A stretch of DNA of 58,855 nt from an uncultured Lachnospiraceae bacterium (GTDB taxonomy: Bacteria > Bacillota > Clostridia > TANB77 > CAG-508), in assembly GCA_945917765.1 (NCBI GenBank), contig CAMEHU010000007.1, positions 1 to 58,855 of the forward strand, given 5' to 3'. Below the pieces are notes generated by a model. It was not told the origin of the DNA. It saw only the letters and a program-made list of their open reading frames with translations, and ran no database searches. How positions within the stretch are numbered: position 1 is the first letter of the stretch; each line of letters begins with the position of its first letter. This document shows, one piece after another, positions 1-7,998 of the stretch. A program made the position numbers and the translations under genes.

Positions 1-54
1 CGTACGGTGGTGTGAGAGGGAATAAATAAAATAATTATTTATTCTCTACTCGAT
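1..54 (+). mobile_element. 3' end of a group II intron (domain V remnant and domain VI)
   Basis: The first bases (CGTACGGT) match the 3' strand of a bacterial group II intron domain V. Positions 14-51 then fold as domain VI: G14-G16 pair with C49-C51, A48 is left bulged, and 17-29 pair with 35-47 (one G-U) around the loop at 30-34. A bulged adenosine close to a 3' end of the form AY (here AT at 53-54) is the lariat branch-point hallmark. The rest of the intron lies outside the window. The intron runs on the plus strand, towards the tmRNA 3' end on the opposite strand. Confidence 0.8.
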
Positions 55-92
55 TTGTAATTATATTCTATTTGATAGGTAAGAGATACTAC

Positions 93-448
93 TGGTGGAG
101 GTGAGGAGAGTCGAACTCCTGTCCAATTATTCTTCCACATAAACTTCTCCGAGTGCAGTTTGTTATTAAAATTCCCCTAATATGTCATTAACAAACAAAC
201 AACATATTAAAGTAGCTATAAAATACCCACTATTCCCATAGCAAGAAATAGCTTTGTTTCCCACATAATCGACGCCTTGTTAATAGCCGTGGGAAGCTAT
301 TAGAAGACGACACTGCAACTTAGGCAGCGTAAGCTAATTCTGTACGATCAGCGTTTATATTTATTCTCCCGTTTTTTTAAGTGGCCAACGAGAATCCACT
401 ACTCGCTATTTATACTTCTAAATAACTGTCGAAACCAATTACACCCCC
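93..448 (-). ncRNA. ssrA: transfer-messenger RNA (tmRNA)
   Basis: tmRNA rescues stalled ribosomes and tags the truncated protein for proteolysis. On the minus strand the 5' end at 448 reads GGGGGTGTAATTGGTTTCGA, the usual tmRNA start, and the 3' end at 93 is a T-arm followed by an acceptor strand ending CCTCCACCA. The 5' GGGGGUG pairs with the 3' CACCUCC over 7 bp, one a G-U. The tag reading frame ends at the TAA at 322-320 and reads ...NADRTELAYAA; the exact resume codon is uncertain. Length of about 356 nt is typical. It is a single-gene unit with its own promoter at 502-530. Confidence 0.95.
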
Positions 449-501
449 ATATAAAAATATAAAACTGATATGGTTTGTTAAGTTATTAACTATACTTCTA
501 T

Positions 502-530
502 ATTATACAATATTTTAAGATATAATACAA
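502..530 (-). promoter_or_regulatory. ssrA promoter
   Basis: On the minus strand TTGTAT (530-525), a 17-base spacer and TATAAT (507-502). Transcription would start near 495, leaving a 5' precursor of roughly 45 nt to be processed to the mature end at 448. I see no other feature in 449-715 apart from the leader of the transketolase gene. Confidence 0.6.
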
Positions 531-715
531 GATTTTAATAAATGAAAATTATTAATTAAATTTTATTTTAATTATTAATTGAATAGTAATTATAAATAAC
601 AAAACAATAATAAGAAAAATAGTTATTGCAAAAAATATACATTAAGTATAAAATACAATTAAGAGAAAATCAAGAAATTAAAATACCTAAAAGAATTCGA
701 TAGAAAGGATGGTAA

Positions 716-1546
716 ATGATGAAAATTACTGACATTAATGAATTACAAAAAATTGCAAATGACATTAGAATAAATATTGTAAAAACAGTTTATAATGCAC
801 AATCAGGTCACCCAGGAGGTTCATTATCATGTGCAGATATATTAACTGTTTTATATTTTAATCAAATGAATATAAATCCAAATGAGCCAAAAGCAGAAGG
901 AAGAGATAGGCTAGTATTATCAAAAGGACATAGCTCACCAGCATTATATAGCACTCTTGCTAAAAGAGGATATTTTGATGAAAAAGATTTAGATTCATTT
1001 AGAAAAATAGAATCAAAGTTACAAGGACATCCAGACATGAATAAAGTTCCTGGAGTAGATATGTCAAGTGGTTCATTAGGACAAGGTTTGTCTGTTGCAA
1101 ATGGAATGGCGCTATCTTCAAAAATGGACAGTATGGGATATAGAGTATATTGCATATTAGGTGATGGAGAAATAGAAGAAGGTCAAGTATGGGAAGCTGC
1201 AATGACAGCATCTAAATACAAGCTTGATAATTTATGTGTTATTGTTGATAATAATAATCTACAAATAGATGGAAATATTAAAGATGTAAAAGGGCTTAAT
1301 AGAATTGAAGAAAAATTTGAAAGCTTTGGATTTAAAGTAATTCCTGTTGATGGAAATAATATTGAACAATTAATTGATGCATTTGATAGAGCAAAAATGA
1401 CAAAGGAAATGCCTACAGCAATTATTGCTAAAACAGTTAAGGGAAAAGGAGTTTCATTTATGGAAAATCAAGCTGGTTGGCATGGAAAGGCTCCAAATGA
1501 GGAACAGTTTAAATTAGCAATTGAAGAATTAGGTGGAAAATTTTAA
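716..1546 (+). CDS. transketolase, N-terminal (thiamine diphosphate) subunit
   Basis: This is the first half of a two-subunit transketolase, which moves two-carbon ketol units between sugar phosphates in the non-oxidative pentose phosphate pathway. The 276 aa contain the TPP-binding region: SGHPGGSLSCAD near residue 30, SKGHSSPALY near 70, and the motif GDGEIEEGQ with the downstream NNN near 150-180. A single-chain transketolase is about 650 aa; here the pyrimidine-binding half is the next gene, at 1669. GAAAGGA at 703-709 serves the tandem ATG codons at 716 and 719. The two subunits are separated by 122 bp that contain a REP-like repeat. Confidence 0.95.
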   Translation: MMKITDINELQKIANDIRINIVKTVYNAQSGHPGGSLSCADILTVLYFNQMNINPNEPKAEGRDRLVLSKGHSSPALYSTLAKRGYFDEKDLDSFRKIESKLQGHPDMNKVPGVDMSSGSLGQGLSVANGMALSSKMDSMGYRVYCILGDGEIEEGQVWEAAMTASKYKLDNLCVIVDNNNLQIDGNIKDVKGLNRIEEKFESFGFKVIPVDGNNIEQLIDAFDRAKMTKEMPTAIIAKTVKGKGVSFMENQAGWHGKAPNEEQFKLAIEELGGKF

Positions 1547-1550
1547 ATCG

Positions 1551-1593
1551 GGGACGGAGATGATTTAAAATTTTTGAAATAGGGGACAGAGAT
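1551..1593. repeat. REP-like repeat, GGGACGGAGATGATT type
   Basis: Two GGGAC-headed units, GGGACGGAGATGATTT at 1551 and GGGGACAGAGAT at 1582, lie in the junction of the two transketolase genes. The same units recur between pflA and pflB (19881-19950), so this is a dispersed element and not part of either gene. Confidence 0.75.
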
Positions 1594-1668
1594 AATAAGA
1601 TAAATTTAATTATACCAAAAATAAAACTCTAAAAAATAGCATAATAATAAAAGAAAGGAAGAAAAATT

Positions 1669-2592
1669 ATGAATACAGATAAAAAAATTGCAACACGCCA
1701 GAGCTATGGTGAAGCTTTAAAAGAGCTTGGAGAAATCAATAAAAATATAGTTGTTTTAGATGCAGATTTATCAACAGCAACAAAAACAGAACTTTTTGCA
1801 AAAGAATTTCCAGAAAGATTTTTTGATATGGGAATTAGTGAACAAGATATGATAGGAACATCTGCAGGTTTTGCAACATGTGGAAAAATACCATATGCAA
1901 GTACTTTTGCTGTATTTGCAGCAGGTAGAGCATATGATCAAATTAGAAATAGTGTGTGTTATCCAAATTTAAATGTAAAAATTTGTGCAACACATGCGGG
2001 TGTTACAGTAGGTGAAGATGGAGCATCACACCAAATGATAGAAGATATTTCAATGATGAGAACTTTGCCTAATTTAAAATTATTTTCGCCAAGTGATGAT
2101 ACACAAACAAGATTTATAATTAAAGAAATTGCTAATATTAATTCACCTTGCTATGTACGTTTATCAAGACTTTCAACTCCTATTATATATGATGAAAATG
2201 AACAATTTGAAATGGGAAAAGCAAAACAAATTGGAGAAGGGGAAGATGCAACAATATTTGCAACAGGTGTATGTGTTTCAGAGGCTTTAAAAGCTAAAGA
2301 AGTTTTAGAGAAAAAAGGAATTTTTGTAAGAGTTGTTGATGTTTTTTCATTAAAACCAGTTGATAAAGACACAATTATAAGATGTGCAAAACAAACAAAA
2401 AGAATTATTACTGTTGAAGATCATAGTATAATAGGAGGGTTAGGAAGTATTATATGTGAGGTTCTAAGTGAGGAATATCCATGTAAAGTTACAAGATTAG
2501 GAATAAATGATTCATTTGGAAAATCTGGTAATGCAGTTGAACTAATGAAATATTTTAAAATTGACTGTGATGCAATTGTTAATTTGTTTTAA
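1669..2592 (+). CDS. transketolase, C-terminal subunit
   Basis: This is the second half of the split transketolase, 307 aa. It contains the pyrimidine-binding domain (residues about 7-170, with the motif DMGISEQDMIG including the conserved catalytic Glu near residue 58, and the FAVFAAGRAYDQIR stretch) and the C-terminal transketolase domain (about 185-300). AAAGGAAG ahead of the ATG at 1669 is a good ribosome binding site. It must pair with the protein at 716-1546 to make the active alpha2beta2 enzyme. Confusion with the related 1-deoxyxylulose-5-phosphate synthase is unlikely because that enzyme is one long chain. Confidence 0.95.
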   Translation: MNTDKKIATRQSYGEALKELGEINKNIVVLDADLSTATKTELFAKEFPERFFDMGISEQDMIGTSAGFATCGKIPYASTFAVFAAGRAYDQIRNSVCYPNLNVKICATHAGVTVGEDGASHQMIEDISMMRTLPNLKLFSPSDDTQTRFIIKEIANINSPCYVRLSRLSTPIIYDENEQFEMGKAKQIGEGEDATIFATGVCVSEALKAKEVLEKKGIFVRVVDVFSLKPVDKDTIIRCAKQTKRIITVEDHSIIGGLGSIICEVLSEEYPCKVTRLGINDSFGKSGNAVELMKYFKIDCDAIVNLF

Positions 2593-2756
2593 AAAATATA
2601 CTTGTAATTTATGATGTAAATAAAAATAGTATAAGAAGCACTTTTAACCTGATTTTAAGCGGAAAAACAGGTATTTATTAATAGGATATAATAAGAATAA
2701 AATGTTAAACGATAGTTATAATATTACAATTACATTACAGCTATATTACAGAAATG

Positions 2757-2785
2757 TTGCAAAAATGTTACAAATATGGTATAAT
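2757..2785 (+). promoter_or_regulatory. promoter of the 2815 gene
   Basis: TTGCAA at 2757-2762, 17-base spacer, TATAAT at 2780-2785, about 30 bases before the ATG at 2815. An imperfect hairpin (CCTG...CAGG near 2648-2675) upstream may end the transketolase transcript. Confidence 0.6.
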
Positions 2786-2814
2786 TAAGTATACTATATA
2801 AGAAGGTGATATAA

Positions 2815-3153
2815 ATGGTAATATTAACTATAATATATATTCTATTACTAATTATTGCAGAATTAATAGGTTACACAGTACTACAAATTAAATTATATGG
2901 AATGAATGTTAAAGATTTCTGGTCTTTTATCAAATCAGTACAAGATTTAGAAATTTTATATAAGTTTTCTAAAAAATATGAAAGTATGTCTCCACAGGAG
3001 CAAATAATATTTTTGGCAGAAGCGGAAAAAATGTTTAGTGTATTTGAAAAAGTTCCAGAACAAATTTGGGAAGATGAATATGATAAATATTCACAAATAT
3101 TAGATGCATATAAAAGTATAAAAATGCTTCGTTGGGCTGAAGTAAATGTATAA
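2815..3153 (+). CDS. small single-pass membrane protein, unknown function
   Basis: I do not recognise a family in this 112 aa protein. Residues 2-26 are a hydrophobic segment (ILTIIYILLLIIAELIGYTVL), so it is probably anchored in the membrane by its N-terminus. The rest is a charged, largely helical cytoplasmic region, residues 30-112. AAGAAGGTGAT precedes the ATG. The gene stands alone, between its own promoter at 2757-2785 and its own terminator at 3172-3205, so it is probably expressed as a monocistronic unit. Nothing here indicates a link with the transketolase upstream. Confidence 0.8.
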   Translation: MVILTIIYILLLIIAELIGYTVLQIKLYGMNVKDFWSFIKSVQDLEILYKFSKKYESMSPQEQIIFLAEAEKMFSVFEKVPEQIWEDEYDKYSQILDAYKSIKMLRWAEVNV

Positions 3154-3171
3154 GAATAATGAATAAAACAT

Positions 3172-3205
3172 AAAAAATAACACACAAAAAAGTGTGTTAT
3201 TTTTT
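3172..3205 (+). terminator. Rho-independent terminator
   Basis: AAAAAATAACACAC, a six-base loop, then GTGTGTTATTTTTT. The A-run and T-run flank the stem symmetrically. It ends the 2815 gene. Confidence 0.9.
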
Positions 3206-3357
3206 ATGTTAAAAGGAAAAAAAGTTGTTAATTTTAGTAAAGAGGTTAGTGTTTCTTAGTGAGTTATTATATTTAAAAATTTTTAGTAATAGTTTTATTG
3301 AAATCAGAATACTATAATGATATAATCTATTATATCAAATAAAAAAGGAGGGCTAAT

Positions 3358-3765
3358 ATGCCGATTATTACATGTGGTATTATTTTACCAAATGGACGGT
3401 TTTTACCGAATGATGGAAATGGTCATCGCAAAAACGCATTGAAATTTTGCGAACAGTATCCTGAACTTAAGAAAATGATGGAATCTGACACAACCCTTGA
3501 CCCAGATGAATTTCTACTTGTTGCAGGCTGTGCAATAATTGCAGCATACCGAGGTGAAAAGTGTCTTAAGGTCGCAAAAAATAATCACAATTTAATAATA
3601 AAAAATTTGGCTGAGCAGTATGCAAAAGCTGGTTTTGCAATTTGGCCATATTGGAAAATAAATGGTGATTATAAGAAATTACTTGATAATATTATTAATT
3701 GTTCTAAAAAAATGCAACTAATTAAAATGGAGGCACAAAATGAAACACGGATTTATTATCAATGA
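3358..3765 (+). CDS. orphan protein, first of a related pair (GRF-GHxxNA motif)
   Basis: A 135 aa protein of unrecognised family. Residues 7-27 carry the pattern G-I-I-L-P-N-G-R-F-x3-D-G-N-G-H-x2-N-A, and the next gene has the same pattern at its own N-terminus, so the two proteins share an N-terminal motif. The remainder looks globular and soluble, with an apolar stretch near residues 53-62. A strong AAAGGAGGG precedes the ATG, and TATAAT-like boxes lie near 3315-3325. Its codons are less AT-biased than those of neighbours (CGG, CGC, GAC, ACC appear). Its 3' end overlaps the 3740 gene by 26 bp, so the two are translationally linked. Confidence 0.75.
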   Translation: MPIITCGIILPNGRFLPNDGNGHRKNALKFCEQYPELKKMMESDTTLDPDEFLLVAGCAIIAAYRGEKCLKVAKNNHNLIIKNLAEQYAKAGFAIWPYWKINGDYKKLLDNIINCSKKMQLIKMEAQNETRIYYQ

Positions 3766-4036
3766 AAGGTTCTATCACAACCAAGGTTTAGGACATGAAC
3801 ACAATGCTCGCCAATTAATAAAACAATTTGGCTGGGAAACACAGTGGAATAATGGAGATGCACAGGATTTTTTGGTTTTAAAAAAAGGTGCTATTCAGGT
3901 AGGGTCTGGTATTTATTCCAAAAAAATAATTGTTTCAAGAAAGATTTTCCGCACAATTTCCAAGCATGATGAGCTTGAAGAAATGATTAAAAAGTTTGAG
4001 CTTACCGACTTTAAAATCGAATTTATTGAGCATTAA
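3740..4036 (+). CDS. orphan protein, second of a related pair (RF-GHxxNA motif)
   Basis: A 98 aa protein of unrecognised family. Residues 4-23 (G-F-I-I-N-E-R-F-x2-N-Q-G-L-G-H-x2-N-A) match the N-terminal motif of the preceding protein, while the remainder differs. The invariant Gly-x-Gly-His and Asn-Ala might form a binding or catalytic site, but that is inference. GGAGG at 3729-3733 lies inside the upstream gene and fits the ATG at 3740. A strong terminator follows. No toxin, antitoxin or phage family is recognisable, and no signal peptide or membrane segment is visible. Confidence 0.75.
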   Translation: MKHGFIINERFYHNQGLGHEHNARQLIKQFGWETQWNNGDAQDFLVLKKGAIQVGSGIYSKKIIVSRKIFRTISKHDELEEMIKKFELTDFKIEFIEH

Positions 4037-4088
4037 AAAAAGAAAGTGAAAATACGAAATTTATTAATTTCTATTTTCACTTTCTTTT
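4037..4088 (+). terminator. Rho-independent terminator
   Basis: AAAGAAAGTGAAAATA pairs with TATTTTCACTTTCTTT, with an inner GAAAT/ATTTC pair around the loop. It ends the 3358-4036 pair. The following 300 bases up to 4389 are extremely AT-rich and hold no gene that I can see, only the likely promoter and leader of the cysteine desulfurase. Confidence 0.85.
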
Positions 4089-4389
4089 ACATTTTAGTAA
4101 CATTTTACTAAAAAATATTAACTAGCAGTGTGATGAGAAGAAAAGCTTTTAGTTTATTATTTACAACATAAATGTAACATAATTTAAATAAAAAAATATA
4201 ATAGATTAAGGAAATAATTAATAAAGAAAAGAAAAAAATACTACTTGAATAAAATAAATAAAAATAAAAATAATAATATAAATATAGAAAAAAAAGAAGT
4301 GTGGTAGTTTAAAGTATTCTAGATATTTTTTAAATTTAAAGTTTATAGGTAAAACTTAAAACCTAAATTTTTGGTTAAGGAAGTATAAA

Positions 4390-5520
4390 ATGAAATTAAT
4401 ATATTTTGATCATGCTGCAACAACTCCCGTAAAACAGGAAGTAGTTAATGAAATGTTACCATATTTTTCAACCAATTTTGGAAACGCTTCTTCAATATAT
4501 TCAATAGGAAGAAGAAGTAAAAAGGCAATAGATTTGGCAAGAACCAGAGTAGCAAAAGCAATAAATTGCAATGAGAAAGAAATCTATTTTACGTCATGTG
4601 GAAGTGAGTCAGATAATTTAGCAATTAAAGGCGTAGCATATGCAAATAAAGAAAAAGGAAATCACATTATTACAAGTAAAATAGAACATCCTGCTGTGTT
4701 AAGAACTTGCGAAAGCTTGGAAGGTGATGGCTTTGAGGTAACATACTTAAATGTTGATGAAAATGGTTTTATTGATTTAGAAGAACTCAAAAACTCGATT
4801 AAGCCTGAAACAATTTTAATATCAATAATGTTTGCAAACAATGAAATTGGAACAATTGAGCCAATAAAACAAATAGCAGAAATTGCAAAGCAAAGAAAAA
4901 TAATCTTCCATTCAGATTGCGTTCAAGCCATTGGAAATATAAATATTGATGTACAAGAATTAGGAATAGATATGTTATCAATGTCTGCACATAAATTCTA
5001 TGGACCAAAAGGAGTGGGGGCATTATATGTAAAAAACGGAATTGAATTCAAAAAAATACAAGATGGTGGAAAGCAAGAAAGAAATAAAAGAGCGGGAACA
5101 GAAAATGTTGCAGGAATTGTTGGACTTGGTAAAGCAATTGAAATAGCAAACAATAATTTAGAAAATTATAATAGAAAATTATTAAAACTAAGAAACTATT
5201 TTGTACGAGAAATTACAAGTAAATATGAAAATATAAAAATAAATGGAGATTTAAAACAGCGATTACCAGGGAATATAAATATTTCATTTCCAAATGTAGA
5301 TGCTGAAGAATTACTTTTAAAACTTGATAGTTTGGGAATTTGTGCATCTGCAGGTTCTGCGTGTAGTTCTGGTTCATCTAAGCCATCACATGTTTTAACA
5401 GCAATTGGTTTAAATAAGGATTTGGTTGGAGGTTCATTAAGAATCACATTTGGTGAACAAAATAATATTGATGAAGTTAAGTATTTGATTGACAGTATTG
5501 CTGAAATAATTGGTAGGTAG
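4390..5520 (+). CDS. cysteine desulfurase (NifS/IscS family)
   Basis: A PLP enzyme that takes sulfur from cysteine as a persulfide for Fe-S clusters, tRNA thiolation or cofactors. At 376 aa it has the normal length. Visible residues are His100 (SKIEHPA), Asp176 and Gln179, the PLP lysine Lys202 in SAHKFYGPKG, and the persulfide-forming Cys325 in SAGSACSSGS, which indicates the group I (NifS/IscS) type. AAGGAAG sits before the ATG. No IscU/SufU scaffold or tRNA-thiolation gene is next to it. Instead two TauE/SafE-type half permeases follow, the first beginning 7 bases after this stop codon. The window's Fe-S proteins (hydrogenase, Por, PflA, ferredoxins) would need such an enzyme. Confidence 0.95.
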   Translation: MKLIYFDHAATTPVKQEVVNEMLPYFSTNFGNASSIYSIGRRSKKAIDLARTRVAKAINCNEKEIYFTSCGSESDNLAIKGVAYANKEKGNHIITSKIEHPAVLRTCESLEGDGFEVTYLNVDENGFIDLEELKNSIKPETILISIMFANNEIGTIEPIKQIAEIAKQRKIIFHSDCVQAIGNINIDVQELGIDMLSMSAHKFYGPKGVGALYVKNGIEFKKIQDGGKQERNKRAGTENVAGIVGLGKAIEIANNNLENYNRKLLKLRNYFVREITSKYENIKINGDLKQRLPGNINISFPNVDAEELLLKLDSLGICASAGSACSSGSSKPSHVLTAIGLNKDLVGGSLRITFGEQNNIDEVKYLIDSIAEIIGR

Positions 5521-5527
5521 ATATGTA

Positions 5528-5881
5528 ATGAAAAAATTAAAATTATTTTTGATTGGAATTTGTGCTGGTTTTATTACAGGCTTTTTCTCAACTGGAGGAG
5601 GAATGATTGTTTTACCAGCACTTATTTATTTTATGAAAATGGACGAGAAAAATGCAAGAGCAACAACAGTTTTTGTAATATTGCCAATGGTTATAACTGC
5701 TGCTGTTTTTTATTATAGAGATAAATATTTTGATGTTTCTCTAGGAATAAAATGTGCAATAGGTGGAATTATTGGAGGTTTTATTGGGACAAGACTGCTA
5801 AAAAAAATTCCTAATAAATATTTGAAAATTGTGTTTATTCTGTTCTTGGTTTATGCTGGGGTGTGCATGATTTGGAGATAG
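5528..5881 (+). CDS. TauE/SafE-type half permease
   Basis: This 117 aa membrane protein resembles one half of the TauE/SafE (DUF81) permeases, which are usually about 250 aa and move sulfite, sulfonates or sulfoacetate. Four apolar segments can be placed, and the N-terminal region carries the typical FxSTGGGMIVLPAL. The ATG at 5528 is preferred to an upstream in-frame TTG at 5510, which lies inside the desulfurase gene. It begins 7 bases after the desulfurase stop, so coupling is likely. A second half-size permease follows at 6057, so the pair may act as a heterodimer. Substrate is unknown; the neighbour suggests a sulfur compound. Confidence 0.8.
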   Translation: MKKLKLFLIGICAGFITGFFSTGGGMIVLPALIYFMKMDEKNARATTVFVILPMVITAAVFYYRDKYFDVSLGIKCAIGGIIGGFIGTRLLKKIPNKYLKIVFILFLVYAGVCMIWR

Positions 5882-6056
5882 TTTTATGAAGTTAATGTTT
5901 TGTATGTTTTAATGATAATTTTATAATAATAATTAAATTTATGCTATTAAGATAATTTTATAATCGTAATAAAATTTATGTGATTAATTTTTAGATTCTA
6001 ACAATAAGGTAATTAATTTTTCTTGATTCTGACAATAAAAAGAAAGGTGAAAAAGC

Positions 6057-6446
6057 GTGATTGAGATTTTTATTGGAGCAATTTCTGGAATGATAACAGC
6101 AATAGGTATGGGAGGCGGAACTGTGCTGATTTTACTACTAACAATGTTTTTATCAATTCAACAGCATATAGCCCAAGCAACGAACTTAATATTTTTTATT
6201 CCAACAGCAATTACTGCGATAATTGTAAATTTAAAAGAAAAAAATATAGAATTAAAAACAGGAGTAAATATAATAATTTTTGGAATCATAGGAGCAATTA
6301 TAGGTTCAATTTTAGCAAATAAAATAGAAGTTAGAAATTTAAGGAAATTTTTTGGTATTTTCTTATTATGCATTGCAATGCACGAGATTTACAATTTTTA
6401 CAAGTTGTATATTAAAGAAAAAAATACAAATAATATAAATAGATAA
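6057..6446 (+). CDS. TauE/SafE-type half permease
   Basis: A 129 aa membrane protein with the second copy of the half-permease signature: GMITAIGMGGGTVLILLL near residues 10-27, QATNL near 40, then two or three more apolar helices and a basic, polar C-terminus. It is shorter than a full TauE/SafE permease and probably pairs with the 5528 protein. AGAAAGGTGA precedes the start; the codon at 6057 is GTG. The 175 bp gap from the previous gene contains two similar AT-rich stretches (near 5908-5985) and no other ORF. Confidence 0.75.
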   Translation: MIEIFIGAISGMITAIGMGGGTVLILLLTMFLSIQQHIAQATNLIFFIPTAITAIIVNLKEKNIELKTGVNIIIFGIIGAIIGSILANKIEVRNLRKFFGIFLLCIAMHEIYNFYKLYIKEKNTNNINR

Positions 6447-6506
6447 AAAATTACAATTATATAAAAATAATTATAAAAAACTTAAGAGAAGAAGGAGGAA
6501 AATCAA

Positions 6507-6644
6507 ATGAAATTGATAAAAGGTATGATAATTGGTGGAATGGTTTCTGCTGGTTTAATAATGATGTATGGTGAAACAATGGGATTTAATAAAAAGAAAA
6601 TGATGAAACAAGGTAAGAAAATGATTCATAAGATGGGGATGTAA
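6507..6644 (+). CDS. 45-residue membrane-associated small protein
   Basis: A small gene with a very strong AGAAGGAGGA seven bases before its ATG. The 45 aa product starts MKLIKGMIIGGMVSAGLIMM, giving a glycine-rich apolar helix at residues 5-21, followed by a strongly basic, methionine-rich tail (about nine lysines in the last 20 residues). This layout is that of a small single-pass or amphipathic membrane protein. Its stop codon lies inside a terminator stem. I know of small envelope proteins with similar architecture but cannot assign a family. It follows the TauE/SafE pair in the same direction, 60 bp downstream. Confidence 0.7.
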   Translation: MKLIKGMIIGGMVSAGLIMMYGETMGFNKKKMMKQGKKMIHKMGM

Positions 6645-6659
6645 GACCTCATCTTTTTT
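6631..6659 (+). terminator. Rho-independent terminator overlapping a stop codon
   Basis: AGATGGGG, loop, CCTCATCT, then TTTTTT. The stem contains the stop of the 6507 gene and closes the nifS-like/permease group. Confidence 0.85.
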
Positions 6660-6662
6660 GGG

Positions 6663-6687
6663 GGCCAATGTGGATGGGGCAATTCGG
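6663..6687. repeat. degenerate REP-like repeat
   Basis: GGCCAATGTGGATGGGGCAA resembles the intact copy at 38304-38328 (GCCAATGGGGACGGGGCAAT) with a few changes, so it is a decayed member of the same dispersed family. Confidence 0.55.
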
Positions 6688-7178
6688 TTAAATCCTAATT
6701 AAATATATTTATAAAGCAGAATATTGAAAACACAGTATTCCGCTTTTTACATCAAATCAACTGAAACTCAATCGTAACAATCCTTTTCAGTATTCTCTTC
6801 ACTCTGTAAATATGTGTATAACTTTGAGTACAACTTACTGAAATACGCTAGAGAGTAACAGCTCATTTATAAATTTATGATTCGACTTTTAACATGTAAA
6901 TAATTGATTAAATAGAAAGCTCTAAAACACAGAATTCAAACAAACGTGTCGAAATATGTCGACCGATTTTTCTTGATTTATCAGTAGATATGCATTATAA
7001 TACATATATAAAAAAGATATCTAATGAATTAGGTCATTAAAATTTTATCTAGAAGAATTTTATTTTTATCATTAGTTCGTAAAAGAACAAAATTCAGTTT
7101 ATTTAAAAATTTAGGAATTTAAATGTGGAACAAATCAATTGCTATTGTAGAAAAAATATGGTAATATGGAGGAGAAAA
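6688..7178. other. intergenic stretch with one hairpin and no gene
   Basis: About 490 bases without a convincing reading frame. A terminator-like hairpin (AGCAGAATATTG pairing with CAGTATTCCGCT, then T's) is at 6715-6748. The rest looks like decayed sequence; CGACCG and GTCGA words near 6945-6965 stand out from the AT background. The leader of the 7179 gene occupies the last part. Confidence 0.5.
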
Positions 7179-7997
7179 ATGCAATACAATACTACAATTA
7201 AAAGATTTATAGAAGAAAAGGGTATAGACTATTCTTTTATTGAAAACAATACAGAGGCAATTTGCTATAATAAAAATGATATTAATCCAATAGTTGCAAG
7301 ATTTGGAATGTACCAAAACAAAAAATGGGAAAATATAACTATTGATAATGTTATAGGTAAAGATAGAGGAAAGACACAAAATTTATTAAATGAATTAGAA
7401 AACTTATTTAATAAAGATGGAGATTCATATAAAAGACGAAGTATATCAATGTTAGAGTATGATTCAAAAGAAATAGTTGAGAAACTGGAAAAAAGTTTTC
7501 TTAAAGAACCGATTGAGTTAAAGGAAATAAAACCAGGAAAATATATTATAGGCAATAATGGAATGCATAGAATAAATTTAATTAGATTGCATTATATAAA
7601 TGATATGAAAACAAATAAAAGGTTGAATATAGATATACAAGGAAAATATTCAATTAAGGTTAGAGTTGAAAAAATCGATGTAGTAAAAACATATTCAAGG
7701 TATCTTATCAGTTTATTAAACAAAAATGTGCTTATAGAGGACGAAATAGACAAAAATTATTTAAAAACTAATAATGTAGTTCTATATGATGAAAATGAAA
7801 CATCTAAAATACTGAACTATCAACAGTTAATCCAGTATGTGGAGAATATAATTGGAAAAAGATTGATAAACCAATACAAAGATGAATTAGCTATTTTATA
7901 TGAAACTGATAAATATTTTAGAGATTACATAGATTTGTTTAAGACCAAAAATATAATTAGAAAATCTTTGTTTGAAACAGAAAAAAGGAGAATATAG
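7179..7997 (+). CDS. ParB-like domain protein, unknown function
   Basis: A 272 aa protein. Residues about 110-145 read like the core of a ParB/sulfiredoxin-like fold (ELKEIKPGKYIIGNNGMHRI, compare the G-x-HR pattern of ParB-type domains), in which G-M-H-R would be the nucleotide or catalytic loop. This is recognition by pattern, not by search. The N- and C-terminal parts are lysine- and asparagine-rich and match nothing I know. GGAGGAG lies directly before the ATG at 7179, favouring it over an in-frame GTG or TTG further upstream. The stop precedes the next ATG by one base, so this gene and the GNAT gene are tightly coupled. Confidence 0.65.
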   Translation: MQYNTTIKRFIEEKGIDYSFIENNTEAICYNKNDINPIVARFGMYQNKKWENITIDNVIGKDRGKTQNLLNELENLFNKDGDSYKRRSISMLEYDSKEIVEKLEKSFLKEPIELKEIKPGKYIIGNNGMHRINLIRLHYINDMKTNKRLNIDIQGKYSIKVRVEKIDVVKTYSRYLISLLNKNVLIEDEIDKNYLKTNNVVLYDENETSKILNYQQLIQYVENIIGKRLINQYKDELAILYETDKYFRDYIDLFKTKNIIRKSLFETEKRRI

Positions 7998-7998
7998 T

